From the NCBI GenBank assembly GCA_008360975.2, contig CM039182.1, forward strand, positions 83,483,405-83,547,404: 64,000 nucleotides of DNA, in the 5' to 3' direction. The notes beneath the pieces were generated by a model. It made no database searches and was not told where the DNA came from. It saw only the letters and a program-made list of their open reading frames with translations. Positions 62,101-64,000 of the stretch are shown here, one piece after another. The translations under genes were made by a program, and so were the position numbers. The stretch comes from Lichenostomus cassidix (Eukaryota > Chordata > Aves > Passeriformes > Meliphagidae). How positions within the stretch are numbered: the stretch's first letter is position 1; every line of letters starts with the position of its first letter.

Positions 62101-64000
62101 GTGATTACACACAAGTTTATAGAGAGAGCCTTGAGACTGGAAAGCCCTTTCTGTTCATAAATAGAACATAATTCTGTAATGGCCAATGATCCCCTGCTTC
62201 ACATTCTTTGCTTGTGTTCTGGATCAGGGCTCTTTGGCATTTTGCTTCAGCTTTTGGGTGGAAATTCAGGTTGGTTTCATTTGGGTTGACACTTTACAAA
62301 AATTTATATTTAGGGCTATTCTTATTCAAGAAAAAGAGAAGTTTAAGAAAATTTCTTTGTACTGAACATTACATGGAATAGTTATACCACACTCGACTTA
62401 CTTCCCTTTGCAGATCTTGAACATGCCTGGATAGACTTAACTGGATCCAGACTAATGAGGCAGACAAAATGTTTTCCAGAATGTTGCCAACCCGTTCTCC
62501 GTGAGCTTCTGGTTAGCATTGCAAAATTTTAAAAGAAAGCACCACAAATTCAAATACTGAATAAGCAAGCTCTGCATGCAATGGCCAACTTCTGTCCTCC
62601 CAACAAGAATTTTTTGAGCTGTCACAAATGCAATTGACGTGTAAAGGTTAGAACATCAGTGATGGAAGGAGTAGCTAATGGGTTGTCTTTTAGCCCAAGA
62701 GACTTAGGATTAAAAAGACTACAGGTCTCCAGATTGCTATTAAACTTCTCTCTAATTTTTAATGACTTGTTCAAGCAAAAGAAAAGGATTTCTTTTCTTA
62801 TGTATAAACCCAAGAAAATAATTAGTATTCAAACTGGTTTCAGTTTATTCATAGTAAACCAAATTACTTGCCACTGTATGATTAGGAAAATGTGTTGCAA
62901 ATAAAATTTCTGCACTAATCTAGCCACACCATGAAAATTGTCTTTCAAAATGTTTTTTTCTTTCCTAGAGAACAGTCACTGGATTAAAAAATGTAACATT
63001 TTGATAATTTTAAAAAATTTTAACAACCCCATCTAATTAAAAATTAGATAGAGGCTCATGTTAGATCCAGATCTAGTTGGGAACAAAGTAAACCTTCAAA
63101 GTGGACTTGCTAGGTTGGCAACGTAAACCACTTGATTCAACAACAAAATTAATCTTTTGCTTTCTTACATTTATCATCTGTCCAATACCTAATATGTAAC
63201 ATATGAATGTTGTTAAGAAAGAAGGTACCACAAAAGCTCAATCACATTAAACTTTCCCAATAATTGATAATAAAGACTTCAGAAAGTTTTTCTGTTATGG
63301 ATGTTTAATCAGTTTCACAGACAATGGCAAACTTTACTCTGAAAAGTTTATTTTCCATTACTTTTCTCTAGAACCATCTATTAAATCATCCCACACATCT
63401 TAATACTCTTTTTATTTCCTGCAACAATATGGACAAATCTTACCTTAAATACTGGAATGGGAGAATTTTTGTTTTTCATGCATACACCAAAACAAACATT
63501 TTTGTTCTTCTGGATTCAGTCTTTTTCAGTACAAAGAATTGCTCAGGATTTTGATTTACAGTCTATTAATAAATGTAATGTCTAGTGGGCCTGCATATCA
63601 ACATTTTTGTACCTATGCAATCAGCAGTGCTCCCTGAGATACTGTAAGGAAGTCCAATTAGTTTCTGATCTCTGTGGTTATGATCGCTGGCCAAGATAAT
63701 TTTCTTTCTGGCAGAAGAAGGTGTCTATATCTATTCCAGACGTGATTAACCTGTATGATATGTGGTGGAAATAAGAAAATTTCCCTGTATACAGCTGGCT
63801 ATTAATTAAGAACAAATTCTCTAATGCTGTCAGAAACACTTTGCTAGGACCAAAGTCAACTTGGTGACTGACCATCTGTATCTGTGCATATGTATTTTAA
63901 ATAGTTCATGCTTTAATGATCCATCAGATCTCACCTTGAATCAGAATAATTAACTACATCAAGACAATTAGGGTTAGCCAACACACCAAGATTTTTACTG
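59135..64000. other. Unique AT-rich non-coding DNA
   Basis: No gene or confident repeat was recognised in the last 4.9 kb. The patch at 59870-59980 is GC-richer and ends in GAAGGTGAGCG, which fits a splice donor, but no open exon or acceptor can be paired with it. Frames at 60077-60348 and 62622-62904 overlap on both strands without domains. Confidence 0.6.

Noticed and set aside
1..64000. tRNA, rRNA, mitochondrial insert or intact retroviral genes
   Set aside because: No cloverleaf with both A- and B-boxes, no rRNA blocks and no gag/pol/env motifs were recognised by eye; a tRNAscan and profile search would be needed to exclude weak cases.

Overview
The window looks like non-coding nuclear DNA from a bird, probably a passerine or other neoavian. 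The evidence is the repeat content: several fragments of the avian LINE family CR1 (some ending in the typical ATTCTRTG-like tail, others carrying decayed ORF2 reading frames) and several avian endogenous-retrovirus LTRs. I identified these from remembered consensus features, not from a search. The DNA is AT-rich and has many in-frame stops, polyA/polyT runs and simple repeats. It has none of the dense, directional ORF packing of a bacterial or viral genome.

No protein-coding gene can be supported. Every open frame is short. The longest (172 aa, minus strand, 37910-38428) is only a translated pentanucleotide repeat. The only frames resembling a protein family are broken CR1 ORF2 pieces at 11637-12270 and 52108-52200. 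The stretch is therefore an intergenic desert or the inside of a very large intron; the sequence does not say which.

Layout: 0-8 kb is unique DNA with a CR1 tail (about 2.9 kb) and a T/G-rich tract (3.0-3.2 kb). At 8.1-8.5 kb is an ERVL-type LTR (+). At 11.6-12.5 kb is the largest CR1 fragment (-). At 17.1-17.7 kb an LTR-like block (-) abuts a CR1 3' end (+). From 18 to 33 kb the DNA is mostly unique, with small tandem duplications and a short CR1 tail at 29.0 kb. At 33.0-33.7 kb there are two LTR-like blocks. At 36.8 kb is a CR1 end (-), and at 38.0-38.3 kb a 370-bp pure polypyrimidine satellite. At 42.8 kb is an ACATCT hexamer array. At 43.6-44.1 kb a second copy of the 8.1-kb LTR family lies in the opposite orientation. 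At 50.25-51.04 kb is a complete solo LTR with TG...CA ends and a 5-bp target-site duplication (CACGT). At 52.0-52.4 kb is another CR1 fragment (-), followed by a GC-rich degenerate minisatellite. At 58.7-59.1 kb is a third type of avian LTR (+).

Between the repeats, several stretches (about 3.4, 14.0, 19.4-19.8 and 31.0-31.4 kb) carry clustered homeodomain-, octamer- and SOX-like words and higher sequence complexity. They are plausible conserved non-coding elements, but only an alignment can decide. I found no convincing novel system. The best-supported observations are the bounded solo LTR, the inverted LTR pair and the large homopyrimidine tract.
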